Part shown: positions 42,513 through 51,059 of the stretch, piece after piece
Position numbering within the stretch: the stretch's first letter is position 1
Layout of the letters: each line of letters begins with the position of its first letter
Assembly (NCBI GenBank): GCA_016794785.1
Contig: JAEUHC010000014.1
Location: 248,001 to 312,000, forward strand
Source: Opitutaceae bacterium
GTDB lineage: Bacteria; Verrucomicrobiota; Verrucomicrobiia; Opitutales; Opitutaceae
Reading direction: 5' to 3'
Length of the DNA: 64,000 nucleotides
Position numbers and translations under genes: made by a program
The notes under the pieces: model-generated
What the model saw: only the letters and a program-made list of their open reading frames with translations
What the model was told of the DNA's origin: nothing
Database searches by the model: none

Positions 42513-43208
42513 TCACTTCAGCTCGCGAATCTTGATGTTCCGATACCAGCAGTCGTCCTGATGGTAGGTCAGCATGATGTGGCCGTCGATTTTGTCGCCG
42601 AAGCCGGGGTCGTTCTTGAATTTGCTTTTCGCGATACCGGCCTTCACGGCCTCGCTGCCCAGTTCGTAGGTGAGGACGTTTCGGCCGTTGAGCCAGTGCT
42701 CCACCGTGTTGCCCTTCACGACAATCTTGGAGTGGTTCCACTCGCCGACTTTCTTGAGCGGCTTGTCAGCGGCCGGCGGGAGCACCTCGTAAAACGACGC
42801 CGTCTGCCGGTGCGGCCCGAGCTTGCCGTCGGGGTGGCCGGCGTCGTCGAGCATCTGGTATTCGTGGCCGGGCGACTTGGTGCGCGCCTCGGTCACAAAA
42901 TACTTCACGCCGTTGTTGCCCGCAGGGGGGAGCTTCCACTCCCAGGAAAACTCGAAGTCGCGGTATTTCTTCTCCGTGATCAGCTCGGCGCCCTTGACCT
43001 TGGCGATGGCGTGCAGGGTGCCGTCCACGACTTCCCAGCCGCCAGGGGCCTTCTTGGCATAGGTGCGCCAGCCGTTCATGGTCTTGCCATCAAAGAGCAG
43101 CTCCCAGCCGGCGGCTTTTTCGGCGGCGGTGAGCTGGTTGTGGGCGGCGGGCGCGAAGGCCGCGGCGGCGAGAAACACGGCGGCGGCGAGGAAGGGGCGA
43201 GGGTTCAT
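42513..43208 (-). CDS. DUF1080 protein, 3-keto-disaccharide hydrolase-like
   Basis: A 231-residue secreted protein. Signal peptide residues 1-~22 (FLAAAVFLAAAAFAPAAH), then the DUF1080 lectin-like jelly roll: GWELLFDGKTMNGWRTY, FEFSWEWKLPPAGNNGVKYFV, and IMLTYHQDDCWYRNIKIREL at the end. DUF1080 proteins are now known in some systems to hydrolyse 3-keto-glycosides. Start ATG at 43206-43208; the upstream extension was rejected because the signal peptide begins at this codon. Followed by the SDR gene. Hydrolase activity is inferred from the family. Confidence 0.82.
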   Translation of the reverse strand: MNPRPFLAAAVFLAAAAFAPAAHNQLTAAEKAAGWELLFDGKTMNGWRTYAKKAPGGWEVVDGTLHAIAKVKGAELITEKKYRDFEFSWEWKLPPAGNNGVKYFVTEARTKSPGHEYQMLDDAGHPDGKLGPHRQTASFYEVLPPAADKPLKKVGEWNHSKIVVKGNTVEHWLNGRNVLTYELGSEAVKAGIAKSKFKNDPGFGDKIDGHIMLTYHQDDCWYRNIKIRELK

Positions 43209-43324
43209 GGCGGAAGACATGGGGATAAACGGGGAGGTTGAAAAGCACCGACGCACCGGCCCCCATCTGGTTGCCGAAAAAAATTGTTCCCCGCCCTCCG
43301 GGCACCTACCAACACGCCCCACCC

Positions 43325-44323
43325 ATGTCCGCCCACGTCGTCGTCCGCGATCTGCACAAAGCCTACGGGGGCGTCGCGGCCGTGCGCGGCGTGAGCTTCA
43401 CGATCGAGCCCGGGGAAATCTTCGGCCTGCTCGGGCCCAACGGCGCCGGCAAGACCACCACGGTCGAATGCCTCGTCGGCCTGCGCGAGCCCGACGCCGG
43501 CGAGATCGAGGTCTGCGGCCTCGACGCCCGCCGCCACTCGCGCGCGGTGAAGCAAAAGATCGGCGTCGCGCTCCAGACGACCTCGCTGCAGGATAAGATC
43601 ACGCCGCGCGAGGCGCTGCGGCTTTTCGGCTCGTTCTACGAAGGGCGCGTCGCGGCGGCGGACTTGCTCGAGCGGTTTGCCCTCGGGGAAAAGGCCGACG
43701 CCCCGCTCGACACCCTCTCCGGCGGCCAGCGCCAGCGGCTCGCCCTCGCGCTGGCCTTTGTGAACCGCCCGCAGCTCGTGTTTCTCGACGAGCCGACCAC
43801 CGGCCTCGATCCGCAGGCGCGCCGCGAGCTGCACGCCGCCATCGCCCGCATGCGGGACGACGGCTACACCGTGCTCTTCACCACGCACTACCTCGACGAA
43901 GCCGAGCACCTCTGCGACCGCGTCGCCATCATCGATCGCGGGCGGATCGTGGCGAGCGGCCCGCCGCGCGAACTCATTGCGCAGTCGAGCACGACGCAGG
44001 CCGTGACGCTTGTGACCCGCCCACCCCTCGCCGCGGAGAAAATTGCCGCGCTGCCCGGCGTGCGCGCGGTCGAGACCAAGGGGGCCGAGGCGCGTTTTCA
44101 AACGGCCGACGCCACCGCCACGCTCGCCGCGCTGACCCGGCTTCTCGCCGAGACGCGCACGGACGTGGTCGAGCTGCACGTGAGAAAGGCCTCGCTGGAG
44201 GATGTGTTTCTGAAGCTGACTAAACCCGAAGCTGGGGACGCGGCGCCCTCGCCGCGTTCACCGCACGCGAAACGCGGCGAGGGCGCCGCGTCCCCACCGA
44301 GCACCGGAGGCCCGCACGCATGA
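43325..44323 (+). CDS. ABC transporter ATP-binding protein
   Basis: A 332-residue ATPase. Walker A is GPNGAGKT (37-44), the Q-loop is near Q84, the signature LSGGQ is 131-135 and Walker B LVFLDEP is 151-157, with the H-loop in TTHYLDEAEHL. It is of the ABC-2/DrrA export type. The C-terminal ~30 residues are formed by a perfect 25-base inverted repeat in the DNA (44234-44295), giving a low-complexity, Ser/Pro/Ala-rich tail absent from typical members. The stop overlaps the permease start (ATGA). Drives export with the adjacent permease. Confidence 0.93.
   Translation: MSAHVVVRDLHKAYGGVAAVRGVSFTIEPGEIFGLLGPNGAGKTTTVECLVGLREPDAGEIEVCGLDARRHSRAVKQKIGVALQTTSLQDKITPREALRLFGSFYEGRVAAADLLERFALGEKADAPLDTLSGGQRQRLALALAFVNRPQLVFLDEPTTGLDPQARRELHAAIARMRDDGYTVLFTTHYLDEAEHLCDRVAIIDRGRIVASGPPRELIAQSSTTQAVTLVTRPPLAAEKIAALPGVRAVETKGAEARFQTADATATLAALTRLLAETRTDVVELHVRKASLEDVFLKLTKPEAGDAAPSPRSPHAKRGEGAASPPSTGGPHA
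44234..44295. repeat. Perfect 25-base inverted repeat inside the ABC ATPase gene
   Basis: Arms 44234-44258 (GGGGACGCGGCGCCCTCG...) and 44271-44295 are exact reverse complements, separated by 12 bases. It codes for the C-terminal tail of the ATPase and ends 25 bases before the permease start. Confidence 0.85.
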
Positions 44324-45786
44324 ACGCCCTTCTCGCCCACCTCGGCGTCTCGCTCCGGCTGCACTTCCGCAACCGGATGGCGCTGCTCTACGGCTACCTG
44401 TTCCCGCTGATTTTCCTCGTGGCGTTCTACGTCCTCTACCGGCACGAGCGCGTGCCGTTGCTACGCCACATGGGTGAGCTGCTCACGGTCGCGGTGCTCG
44501 GCGGCGCGTGCTTCGGCCTGCCAACCACGCTCGTGAGCGAGCGCGAACGTGGCGTGTGGCGGCGCTACAAGCTCTCGCCGGTGCCCACGTGGGTCTTTGT
44601 CGCGAGCACGGTGGTCGCCCGCTACCTGATCATCCTCACCGCGGGCCTGCTCCAGCTCGGCCTCGCGCTCGCTCTGGGCATGACCTTGCCCGAGCATCCA
44701 TTCAGCCTGCTGGTCGCGTTTACCTTCGTCGCGTTTGCGTTCATCGGCCTCGGTCTCGTGATCGCCGCGCTCGCCGACAACGTCCCCGCCGTGCAGGCGC
44801 TGGGGCAGTGCATTTTCCTGCCGATGCTAATCATCGGCGGCGTGGCGGTGCAGCTCGCGGCGCTGCCGCTCTGGGCGCAGCACGTCTCGGCGTTTTTCCC
44901 GGGGCGCTACGCCGTCGAGGCGATCCAGGGCGCCTTCACCGGTCGCGGGCTGGAGGGTGCGCGCTTCAGCCTCCTCGCGCTCGCGCTCGTGGGCTTCGCC
45001 GGCTGCCTCGCGGGCGCGCGGCTCTTCCGGTGGGATGCGCAGCAGCGCTTTTCCGCCCTGCGCGGCAAGGCCTGGCTGCTCCTCGCGCTCGCCGCATGGG
45101 TCGCAGTCGGCCTGCTCGCCGAATGGCGCGGCCGCATCGCGGTCCCCGTGGACAAGGAAATCCCGCCGCCCGCTACGAAGCCCGCGAGCCCACCCTCGCC
45201 CGCGCCGGCTCCTGCCCCCACTCCTCCGGTCGCCGTCGCGCCGACGCCCCTTCCGACTCCCGTTCCCGCCCGCCCGCTCACGCCGCCGCCGCCCGCCCCG
45301 CCGGAGCCACCGTGGGCCAAGCTCACGCTCGCCGACGCCGAGGCCCTCGACTACCAGGTGCCGCCCGACAACGGCATCGTTTCCCCTTTCGCGGCCCCCG
45401 ACGAAGAACCCGAGGATTTCATGAAGGAGCTGGTCGATGGCGTGCGCAACAAGATCGCCATCTGGCCGCCCGGCACCGACGGCGACGACCTCCGCTGCGT
45501 GCGCAACCTCCTCTATGTCGCCGCCGTGCCCGATGCGATCCAGATGCCCGTCGAGCGCTACCTGCCGCGCGTCGTCTACCAGCACCTGATCGACACCTAC
45601 CCGCGCGAGAAGCTGATCAAGATTCTCACCTACATCGCGCAAAACCCCGAGGCGGGCATGGTCATCACCGACATCTCCGACCTCGGCATCGAAGGCGAAG
45701 CCGGCGATCCGATGGTCGTGCGCGAGCGCGCCTACCTCTACGCGATCAAGATGGTCGCGCGGCTCACGGGGAGGAAGGCAGAGTGA
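44320..45786 (+). CDS. ABC-2 permease with extra C-terminal periplasmic domain
   Basis: A 488-residue protein. Residues 1-245 form the six-helix ABC-2 core (LYGYLFPLIFLVAFYVLY, SERERGVWRRYKLSPVP). A seventh helix at 250-268 is followed by a Pro/Ala-rich linker, 282-331, and a helical domain of about 150 residues with FMKELVDGVRNKIAIWPPG and YTYIAQNPEAGMVITDISDLG. A seventh helix puts this domain in the periplasm. No known domain was recognised. It could bind substrate or gate export. Translationally coupled to the ATPase. Confidence 0.8.
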   Translation: MNALLAHLGVSLRLHFRNRMALLYGYLFPLIFLVAFYVLYRHERVPLLRHMGELLTVAVLGGACFGLPTTLVSERERGVWRRYKLSPVPTWVFVASTVVARYLIILTAGLLQLGLALALGMTLPEHPFSLLVAFTFVAFAFIGLGLVIAALADNVPAVQALGQCIFLPMLIIGGVAVQLAALPLWAQHVSAFFPGRYAVEAIQGAFTGRGLEGARFSLLALALVGFAGCLAGARLFRWDAQQRFSALRGKAWLLLALAAWVAVGLLAEWRGRIAVPVDKEIPPPATKPASPPSPAPAPAPTPPVAVAPTPLPTPVPARPLTPPPPAPPEPPWAKLTLADAEALDYQVPPDNGIVSPFAAPDEEPEDFMKELVDGVRNKIAIWPPGTDGDDLRCVRNLLYVAAVPDAIQMPVERYLPRVVYQHLIDTYPREKLIKILTYIAQNPEAGMVITDISDLGIEGEAGDPMVVRERAYLYAIKMVARLTGRKAE

Positions 45787-45981
45787 GACCCATGAAGTGT
45801 GGCTCGTCACTGCTTCGAGGTCGCTGTTGTCGAAATCAGTGGGTAAGAATTTCCAAGCGGAACGGGAAACCGCCTCCTCCCGTGCTGGCAAATGAGAGGA
45901 TCGACCTTGATCGAGTGATCGAGTCCCCCAACCTGACCGGGGTTCCTCTGCGAGTTCCCACAGCCTAACTCCTCTTTTAAG

Positions 45982-46776
45982 ATGGATGCATCTTCACCCC
46001 GCACTGTTCCACCACCGCTGCCGCCACAGACGGCACCCTTCAAAAAATCCAGTAAGACCGCGTGGATCGTGCTGGCCTGTGTTGGCGCCGCCCTGCTGCT
46101 GATCGCCGGCTTTGGCGCGGCCGTCATCATTCCTGCAGCCGGCACGGTTCGCGCCAAGGCTCACCGCGCAATCGACGCCACCAAGCTGCGAGAGATCGCA
46201 AAGTCTTCGATGATCTACGCGATCGACAAAAATGACTGCCTGCCGGCGGTGTATCTCTCTGCCGATGGCCAACCGAGCGGTCGCGAACCAGCGACCATCC
46301 ATGCCATTGCCGCGACGCTCGCACGCACGAATGCTCTGACCGACACCAGTTGTTGGTTTTCCGCCGCTGATCTCGAGCGATTCGCGCCTGGCACCGACCT
46401 AAAGGCATTGGGTCCGGTGCTCGACCCAAGCCGCACGGCGCTTAGCCCGGCTTTTGCGCGCCAGAAGGCGTTTGCGTGGGACTTCGCCACAGGTCTCAAG
46501 ATGGTGATGCCCGCCTCGACTCCGATCGCGTGGACCCGCGGCCTGCGTTCCGATGGCACATGGGATCCCAAGTCGGGCGCCTACGGTGGAGAAGGCGGCT
46601 ATATCGCGTTCCTCGGCGGCAACGTGCAATTTTTCTCGAACTTGCAGGCGACGCCGCTCGTGCGCCCCGATGGAAAGCGCACGAGTAATATCCTTGAAAC
46701 GCTGCCACCAACAGTGCGCGTTGTCGGTTCCGGCCCGGGCACGCTGCACGGCGCAATGGGGCTCGCCCAGCCGTGA
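45982..46776 (+). CDS. Pseudopilin-like membrane protein
   Basis: A 264-residue protein with a Pro-rich cytoplasmic N-terminus (PPPLPPQTAPF), a membrane helix at about residues 27-50 (AWIVLACVGAALLLIAGFGAAVIIPA) and a globular part ending in GGYIAFLGGNVQFFSNLQ. This last motif resembles the xxFaDGHVxFx end of Verrucomicrobial/Planctomycetal prepilin-like proteins (DUF1559). The N-terminus is not a normal prepilin signal, so pilin processing is doubtful. GC is somewhat lower than in neighbours. Function unknown. A 195-base gap precedes it, with no convincing gene in it. Confidence 0.6.
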   Translation: MDASSPRTVPPPLPPQTAPFKKSSKTAWIVLACVGAALLLIAGFGAAVIIPAAGTVRAKAHRAIDATKLREIAKSSMIYAIDKNDCLPAVYLSADGQPSGREPATIHAIAATLARTNALTDTSCWFSAADLERFAPGTDLKALGPVLDPSRTALSPAFARQKAFAWDFATGLKMVMPASTPIAWTRGLRSDGTWDPKSGAYGGEGGYIAFLGGNVQFFSNLQATPLVRPDGKRTSNILETLPPTVRVVGSGPGTLHGAMGLAQP

Positions 46777-46875
46777 GATGTTGTGGCGGACAATGGCCCC
46801 GTCGATCACCCCGCACGGTCCACCCATGCCGGATGCGATTCTGGTGGTTGCGTGCTTAGCCGGAAGGAAGCAGGA

Positions 46876-47514
46876 ATGAAAATGCCGTCGCCCACCGTTG
46901 TCCGCACGACGCTCTTCATCCTCTTCGTGATGACGCTCGTGTGCCTGCCCTTCGCGATCTGGGGCGAGGAGTTTGTGTGGCCGCTGCTGAAATCGCGCGA
47001 GCAGCAGACCGGTGCCCTAATCGCCATCGCCGTCGTGCTGCTCGCCGCCGATTCGGTCGCGCCGATCCCGTCGAGCCTCGTGATTCTGTTTCTCGCGGCC
47101 AAGGCCGGCTGGGTCGCCGGCATCGTCGGCGGCACTTTGGGCATGAGCGCGGGCGTGCTCACCGCCGCGTGGATGGGACGCTTCGCCGTGGGCCGGCTCG
47201 CGCCGAAATTCATCCCCGATGCCGAGCTCGCGCGCCTGCGCGACGCACTGCAAAGCCGCCTGTGGATCACGCTCGCCTGCCTGCGCAGCGTGCCCGTCCT
47301 GGCCGAGACCTCCGTCATCGCCGCCGCCGCGATGGGCGTGCCGGTCACGCGCATCTTCACCGCCACGCTGCTGCCCAACTTCGTCGTCGCCGCGATCTAC
47401 TCGTTCGCCGCCGATGATTCATGGCAGACGGCGCTCGTCACCTTCCTCGCCACCATGATCGCCTCCTACGCGCTGTGGCGGATCGCGGGGAGGGAAAAGA
47501 TCCCGACACCGTAG
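46876..47514 (+). CDS. VTT/SNARE-associated domain membrane protein
   Basis: A 212-residue membrane protein of about five helices. VAPIPSSLVILFLAAKAGWVAG and LPNFVVAAIYSF resemble the VTT (TVP38/DedA) domain. ALQSRLWITLACLRSVPVLAETSVIAAAAMGV gives the internal Arg-Pro helix typical of that fold. VTT proteins are putative lipid scramblases/transporters. The ATG at 46876 was chosen since GGAAGGAAGCAGGA lies just before it, one of few clear ribosome sites here. It is 100 bases after the pseudopilin-like gene; a link is not evident. Confidence 0.68.
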   Translation: MKMPSPTVVRTTLFILFVMTLVCLPFAIWGEEFVWPLLKSREQQTGALIAIAVVLLAADSVAPIPSSLVILFLAAKAGWVAGIVGGTLGMSAGVLTAAWMGRFAVGRLAPKFIPDAELARLRDALQSRLWITLACLRSVPVLAETSVIAAAAMGVPVTRIFTATLLPNFVVAAIYSFAADDSWQTALVTFLATMIASYALWRIAGREKIPTP

Positions 47515-47532
47515 GTCGCAGTCACCTGCCCC

Positions 47533-47958
47533 TCAGGGCTCTTGCCAAGGATCGATCAGAGGAATGCCTGCCGCAGCGAAGTCGGCCGTATTGCGTGTTA
47601 CCAACGTGAGATCGTGGGCGCGGGCTGTCGCGGCAAACAGGCTGTCCATCGCCGGCAGGGATTTTCCTGCCCGCGATGCACGATCCTGAATCTCCGCCCA
47701 GTGGCGCGCCACTTCGGCATCGACGCCGAGGATTCGGCCGGAGAATCCCGGCTCGATCTCGTTCTCCAACCAACGGAGCAGTTCGCGTCGCTTCTTGCCC
47801 TCGGCGAGCTGCAGGATTCCTCGGCGCAGTTCCCCAAGCGTAAGCGCGCTGATGAAGAGCATGTCGTCAGGCTGCGCTGCGAACCACGTCATGACCCGTG
47901 CATCTGGCCGCGCCCGAGTCGGCTCGCTGACGACGTTGGTGTCGATCAGGAAGCTCAC
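47533..47958 (-). CDS. vapC: PIN-domain toxin (VapC/FitB-like)
   Basis: A 141-residue PIN ribonuclease. The acidic site is D6 (FLIDTN), E43 (TLGELRRG), D105 (MDSLFAATA) and D126 (TADFAAAG), so the metal-binding quartet is complete. It cleaves RNA, in several relatives tRNA, unless held by the antitoxin. The start is GTG, overlapping the antitoxin stop by GTGA. FitB-like proteins close to this length are usual. Target not known. Confidence 0.88.
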   Translation of the reverse strand: MSFLIDTNVVSEPTRARPDARVMTWFAAQPDDMLFISALTLGELRRGILQLAEGKKRRELLRWLENEIEPGFSGRILGVDAEVARHWAEIQDRASRAGKSLPAMDSLFAATARAHDLTLVTRNTADFAAAGIPLIDPWQEP

Positions 47959-48206
47959 AGCGCCACGCTGCGCGGCAGCTCGCGGCTGCGCTCGGGCATG
48001 ACCGTGGATAAGTCAGACGGGCAGGCGCGCAACGCCTCCAGCAAGGTCTTCTGTTTCGGTCCTGTGCTCTCCCAGTCCTTGACGCTCGCGATGATGACAA
48101 AGGGTCGCCCGTGCTTGGTCACCACCTGCGGCCGGCCGCGCGCCGCCTTCTCCGCCACTGCGCAGAACTCGCTCTTCGCCTGCTGCAACTGCCACGTGTT
48201 TTTCAC
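47955..48206 (-). CDS. Phd/YefM-type antitoxin
   Basis: An 83-residue protein. WQLQQAKSEFCAVAEKAARGRPQVVTKHGRP is the Phd/YefM DNA-binding N-terminus; the rest (about 40 residues) should wrap the PIN toxin. It binds the promoter and represses the operon, and is translationally coupled to the toxin gene (4-base overlap). It sits beside a Gfo/Idh/MocA gene in a divergent arrangement, about 100 bases apart. Confidence 0.83.
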   Translation of the reverse strand: MKNTWQLQQAKSEFCAVAEKAARGRPQVVTKHGRPFVIIASVKDWESTGPKQKTLLEALRACPSDLSTVMPERSRELPRSVAL

Positions 48207-48305
48207 GGCCTCACCTTGCCCGGTCTGGTCAGACTGTCCAGAATCAATTCATCGCTGGACTTTTCGTTTGCGCACCCTCCGCTTCGTCCCCGCACTTTCC
48301 TTCCC

Positions 48306-49550
48306 ATGCCCACCCCCAAACGTCTCGGCGTCGGTTTCATCGGCAGCGGTTTCATTACCAAGTTTCATATCCAGTCGTGGCTCGCGGTGCGCGATTCGGA
48401 CATCCTCGGCATCTGGAGCCCCAACCCAAAGAATGCCGCGGAGGCCGCCGCGTTCGCCCGCTCCCTCGGCGTCGGCCACGCCCGCGCCTACAAGTCGATC
48501 ACCGAGATGGTCGCCGATCCGGCGATTGATGCGCTCTGGATCTGCGGGCCCAATCACAAGCGCGTCGAAAACCTCGAGGAGATCGTCGCGGCGCTCGAGG
48601 CGGGCAAGGGCACGCTCAAGGGCATCGCCTGCGAGAAGCCCCTCGCGCGCAATGTCGCCGAGGCGCGGAAGTGCGTCGCGCTCATCAAACGCGCGGGCGT
48701 GCTGCACGGCTACCTCGAGGACCAATTGTTCACGCCGGGTCTGATGAAGGGGCGCGCGCTCAGCTGGGCGCGCGGGGCCGCGATTGCCGGGCGGCCCTAC
48801 CTCGCGCGCGCGGCGGAGGAGCACAGCGGGCCGCACATGCCTTGGTTCTGGCAGGGCGAGCAGCAGGGCGGCGGCGTGCTCAACGACATGATGTGCCACA
48901 GCGTCGAGGTCGTGCGCTTTTTGCTCAGCGATCCGAAGAAGCCGCGCCGCAGCATCCGACCCGTGAAGGTCACGGGCCACATCCATTCGCTGAAATGGTC
49001 GCGTCCGGAATACGTGAAGATGCTCAAGCGCACGATGGGGCCCGCGGTGGACTACGCGAAGCGCCCGTCCGAGGACTTCGCACGCGCGACGATCGAGTAT
49101 GTCGATGACGCGGGCCACACGCTCATCGGCGAGGTCACGACCTCGTGGGCGTTTGTCGGCGCGGGCCTGCGGCTCTCGGCGGAGCTGCTCGGTCCGGAAT
49201 ACTCCTTCGCGCACAACACGCTCAACACGGGTTCGCAGCTATTCCTCAGCCGCCGGATCACGGGCGCGGCCGGCGAAGATCTCGTCGAGAAACAAAACGC
49301 CGAGCAGGGCCTCATGCCCATCGTCGGCAACGAGGCTGCGGAATACGGCTACGAGGCGGAGAACCGCCACTTCGTGTCGTGCTTCCTCACCGGCCGGCAA
49401 CCCGACCTCACCTTCGACGACGGCCTCGAGGTCGTGGAGCTGCTCATGACCGCCTACATGAGCGCCGAGCAGGGCCGCACGCTGCCATTCCGGCCAAAGG
49501 GCCTGGAGAAATTCGTGCCCGCGGTGGCCCGCGGAGTATGGAAGCCCTGA
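48306..49550 (+). CDS. Gfo/Idh/MocA family oxidoreductase
   Basis: A 414-residue dehydrogenase, longer than the two others in the window. IGSGFITKFHIQSWL is the Rossmann motif, IACEKPLARNVAEARK the EKP motif near residue 105 and LNDMMCHSVEVVRFLL the substrate helix. The ATG at 48306 follows the pyrimidine-rich TTTCCTTCCC. Upstream codons in the same frame were rejected, because the Rossmann fold begins here. It is followed by an MFS permease (131 bases) and probably oxidises a sugar taken up by it. Confidence 0.87.
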   Translation: MPTPKRLGVGFIGSGFITKFHIQSWLAVRDSDILGIWSPNPKNAAEAAAFARSLGVGHARAYKSITEMVADPAIDALWICGPNHKRVENLEEIVAALEAGKGTLKGIACEKPLARNVAEARKCVALIKRAGVLHGYLEDQLFTPGLMKGRALSWARGAAIAGRPYLARAAEEHSGPHMPWFWQGEQQGGGVLNDMMCHSVEVVRFLLSDPKKPRRSIRPVKVTGHIHSLKWSRPEYVKMLKRTMGPAVDYAKRPSEDFARATIEYVDDAGHTLIGEVTTSWAFVGAGLRLSAELLGPEYSFAHNTLNTGSQLFLSRRITGAAGEDLVEKQNAEQGLMPIVGNEAAEYGYEAENRHFVSCFLTGRQPDLTFDDGLEVVELLMTAYMSAEQGRTLPFRPKGLEKFVPAVARGVWKP

Positions 49551-49565
49551 TCCCACCAACAGAGG

Positions 49566-49646
49566 TTCACCACTGATGAACACGGATGGGCACTGATGTT
49601 TTCTATTCTGGCTTTATCAGTGTTCATCAGTGCCCATCAGTGGTTC
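49566..49646. repeat. CACTGATGAACAC inverted repeat before MFS gene
   Basis: ACCACTGATGAACACGG (49569-49585) and GGGCACTGATG (49588-49598) are mirrored by ATCAGTGTTCATCAGTG (49616-49632) and CCCATCAGTGGTTC (49633-49646). It lies 34 bases before the MFS start codon. Confidence 0.6.
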
Positions 49647-49680
49647 AAAAAATTTAGTTCTCCTTACTTCGACTTATCCC

Positions 49681-51021
49681 ATGACCCCCACCTCCACGCC
49701 CCGCGGCTCGCTCTTCACGATGATGGCGCTCCAGTTCTTCATCTGGGGCGCGTGGCTGCCGCTCATCTTCGGCTACCTGCCGAGTCTCGGGTTCACGCCC
49801 ACGCAGCAGTCGCTCATCCTCAACGCGTTTCCCGTCGCGTCGATCATCGGCATGTTCTTCAGCAACCAGTGGGCCGACCGGCGGTTCAACCCGGAGAAAT
49901 TCCTCGCCTTCTCCCACCTCGTGGGCGGCCTCGCGATCCTCGGGTGCGGTTTCACCAAGGAGTTCATGCCGTTCTTCCTCCTGATGCTCGTCCACTGCCT
50001 GCTCTACGTGCCGACCATCTCGATCACCAACTCGATCGCGTTTGCCAACATGAAGGACCCGGAGAACGAATTCGGCCTCGTGCGCATGGGCGGCACGGTC
50101 GGATGGATTCTCGCGGCGTGGCCGTTTACGTTTATCTTTGTCAACTGGGACGCCGTCGCCGCCGCCAAGACCTCGGGCTTCGTGGACTGGCTCGGCGCCG
50201 CGCTGGCCAACCCGCTCTCCGGCGATGCCGCCAAGGCCGCGACCAAGTGGACGTTCATCGTGGCCGGCATCGCCTCGCTCGCGCTCGCCGCGTTTGCGCT
50301 CACGCTGCCACGCACCGCGGCGAAGACCGCCGCGCCCGCGGGCAGCTCGCTCGCGTGGGTCGAGGCGCTTAAGCTGCTCAAGCACCCGTTCGTCCTCGTG
50401 CTGTGGCTCGTCACGCTCGTCGATTCCTTTGTCCACAATTGCTACTTCAGCTGGACCGGCGTCTTCCTCGGCACGCCGGTGAAGGACGGCGGCGTGGGCA
50501 TCGCGCCCAACTGGATCGCGCCCATCATGAGCATCGGCCAGGTCGCGGAGATCGGCACGATGTTCATCCTCGGCGCGACGCTCAAGGCCCTCGGCTGGCG
50601 CACGACGATGATCGTCGGCATCCTCGGCCACGCGGCGCGGTTCGCAGTCTACGCCTTCATGCCGGAGAGCGCGCCCGCGATCATCCTCATCCAGGTGCTC
50701 CACGGCATCTGCTACGCGTTCTTCTTCGCGACGGTCTACATCTTCGTCGACGCCTATTTCCCCAAGGATATCCGCTCGAGCGCGCAGGGTCTCTTCAACC
50801 TCATGATCCTCGGCGTCGGTGCGCTGCTGGCCTTCTCGATCTGCCCCTGGCTGATGCAGGACGTCTATACGAATGCGGCGACCAAGGCCGTCGATTTCAA
50901 GGGCCTCTTCATGGTGCCGTTCGCCGCGGCCTCGGCGGCGGCCATCGCGCTCGCGCTCTTTTTCCACCCGCCGAAGACCCCCAAGGTCGATGCCGGGAGT
51001 GCGGCCGCGGTGCCGCATTGA
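49681..51021 (+). CDS. MFS transporter, nucleoside/sugar symporter-like
   Basis: A 446-residue permease with about 12 helices. MALQFFIWGAWLPLIFGYL is the NupG/nucleoside-symporter-like opening, FFSNQWADRRFNPEKFLAF is its loop with the DR motif, and VRMGGTVGWILAAWPF is the second conserved helix. Related Verrucomicrobial genes are often found with sugar-catabolic dehydrogenases. It follows a Gfo/Idh/MocA gene and precedes a sialidase-like gene, so a sugar or glycoside released outside may be carried in. The ATG is preceded by CTTATCCC with no ribosome site. Confidence 0.85.
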   Translation: MTPTSTPRGSLFTMMALQFFIWGAWLPLIFGYLPSLGFTPTQQSLILNAFPVASIIGMFFSNQWADRRFNPEKFLAFSHLVGGLAILGCGFTKEFMPFFLLMLVHCLLYVPTISITNSIAFANMKDPENEFGLVRMGGTVGWILAAWPFTFIFVNWDAVAAAKTSGFVDWLGAALANPLSGDAAKAATKWTFIVAGIASLALAAFALTLPRTAAKTAAPAGSSLAWVEALKLLKHPFVLVLWLVTLVDSFVHNCYFSWTGVFLGTPVKDGGVGIAPNWIAPIMSIGQVAEIGTMFILGATLKALGWRTTMIVGILGHAARFAVYAFMPESAPAIILIQVLHGICYAFFFATVYIFVDAYFPKDIRSSAQGLFNLMILGVGALLAFSICPWLMQDVYTNAATKAVDFKGLFMVPFAAASAAAIALALFFHPPKTPKVDAGSAAAVPH

Positions 51022-51059
51022 GGCGGCTGTGAGTGCTATTGAGGGATAATTTTTTCGCC

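Noticed and set aside
45792..45968. 58-codon open frame in the gap after the ABC permease
   Set aside because: No family, no upstream site and low-quality composition; the 195-base gap otherwise shows nothing I can support.
47533..48206. Toxin-antitoxin pair as sign of an integrated plasmid or island
   Set aside because: Only a two-gene module with no integrase, attachment site or base-composition shift around it.
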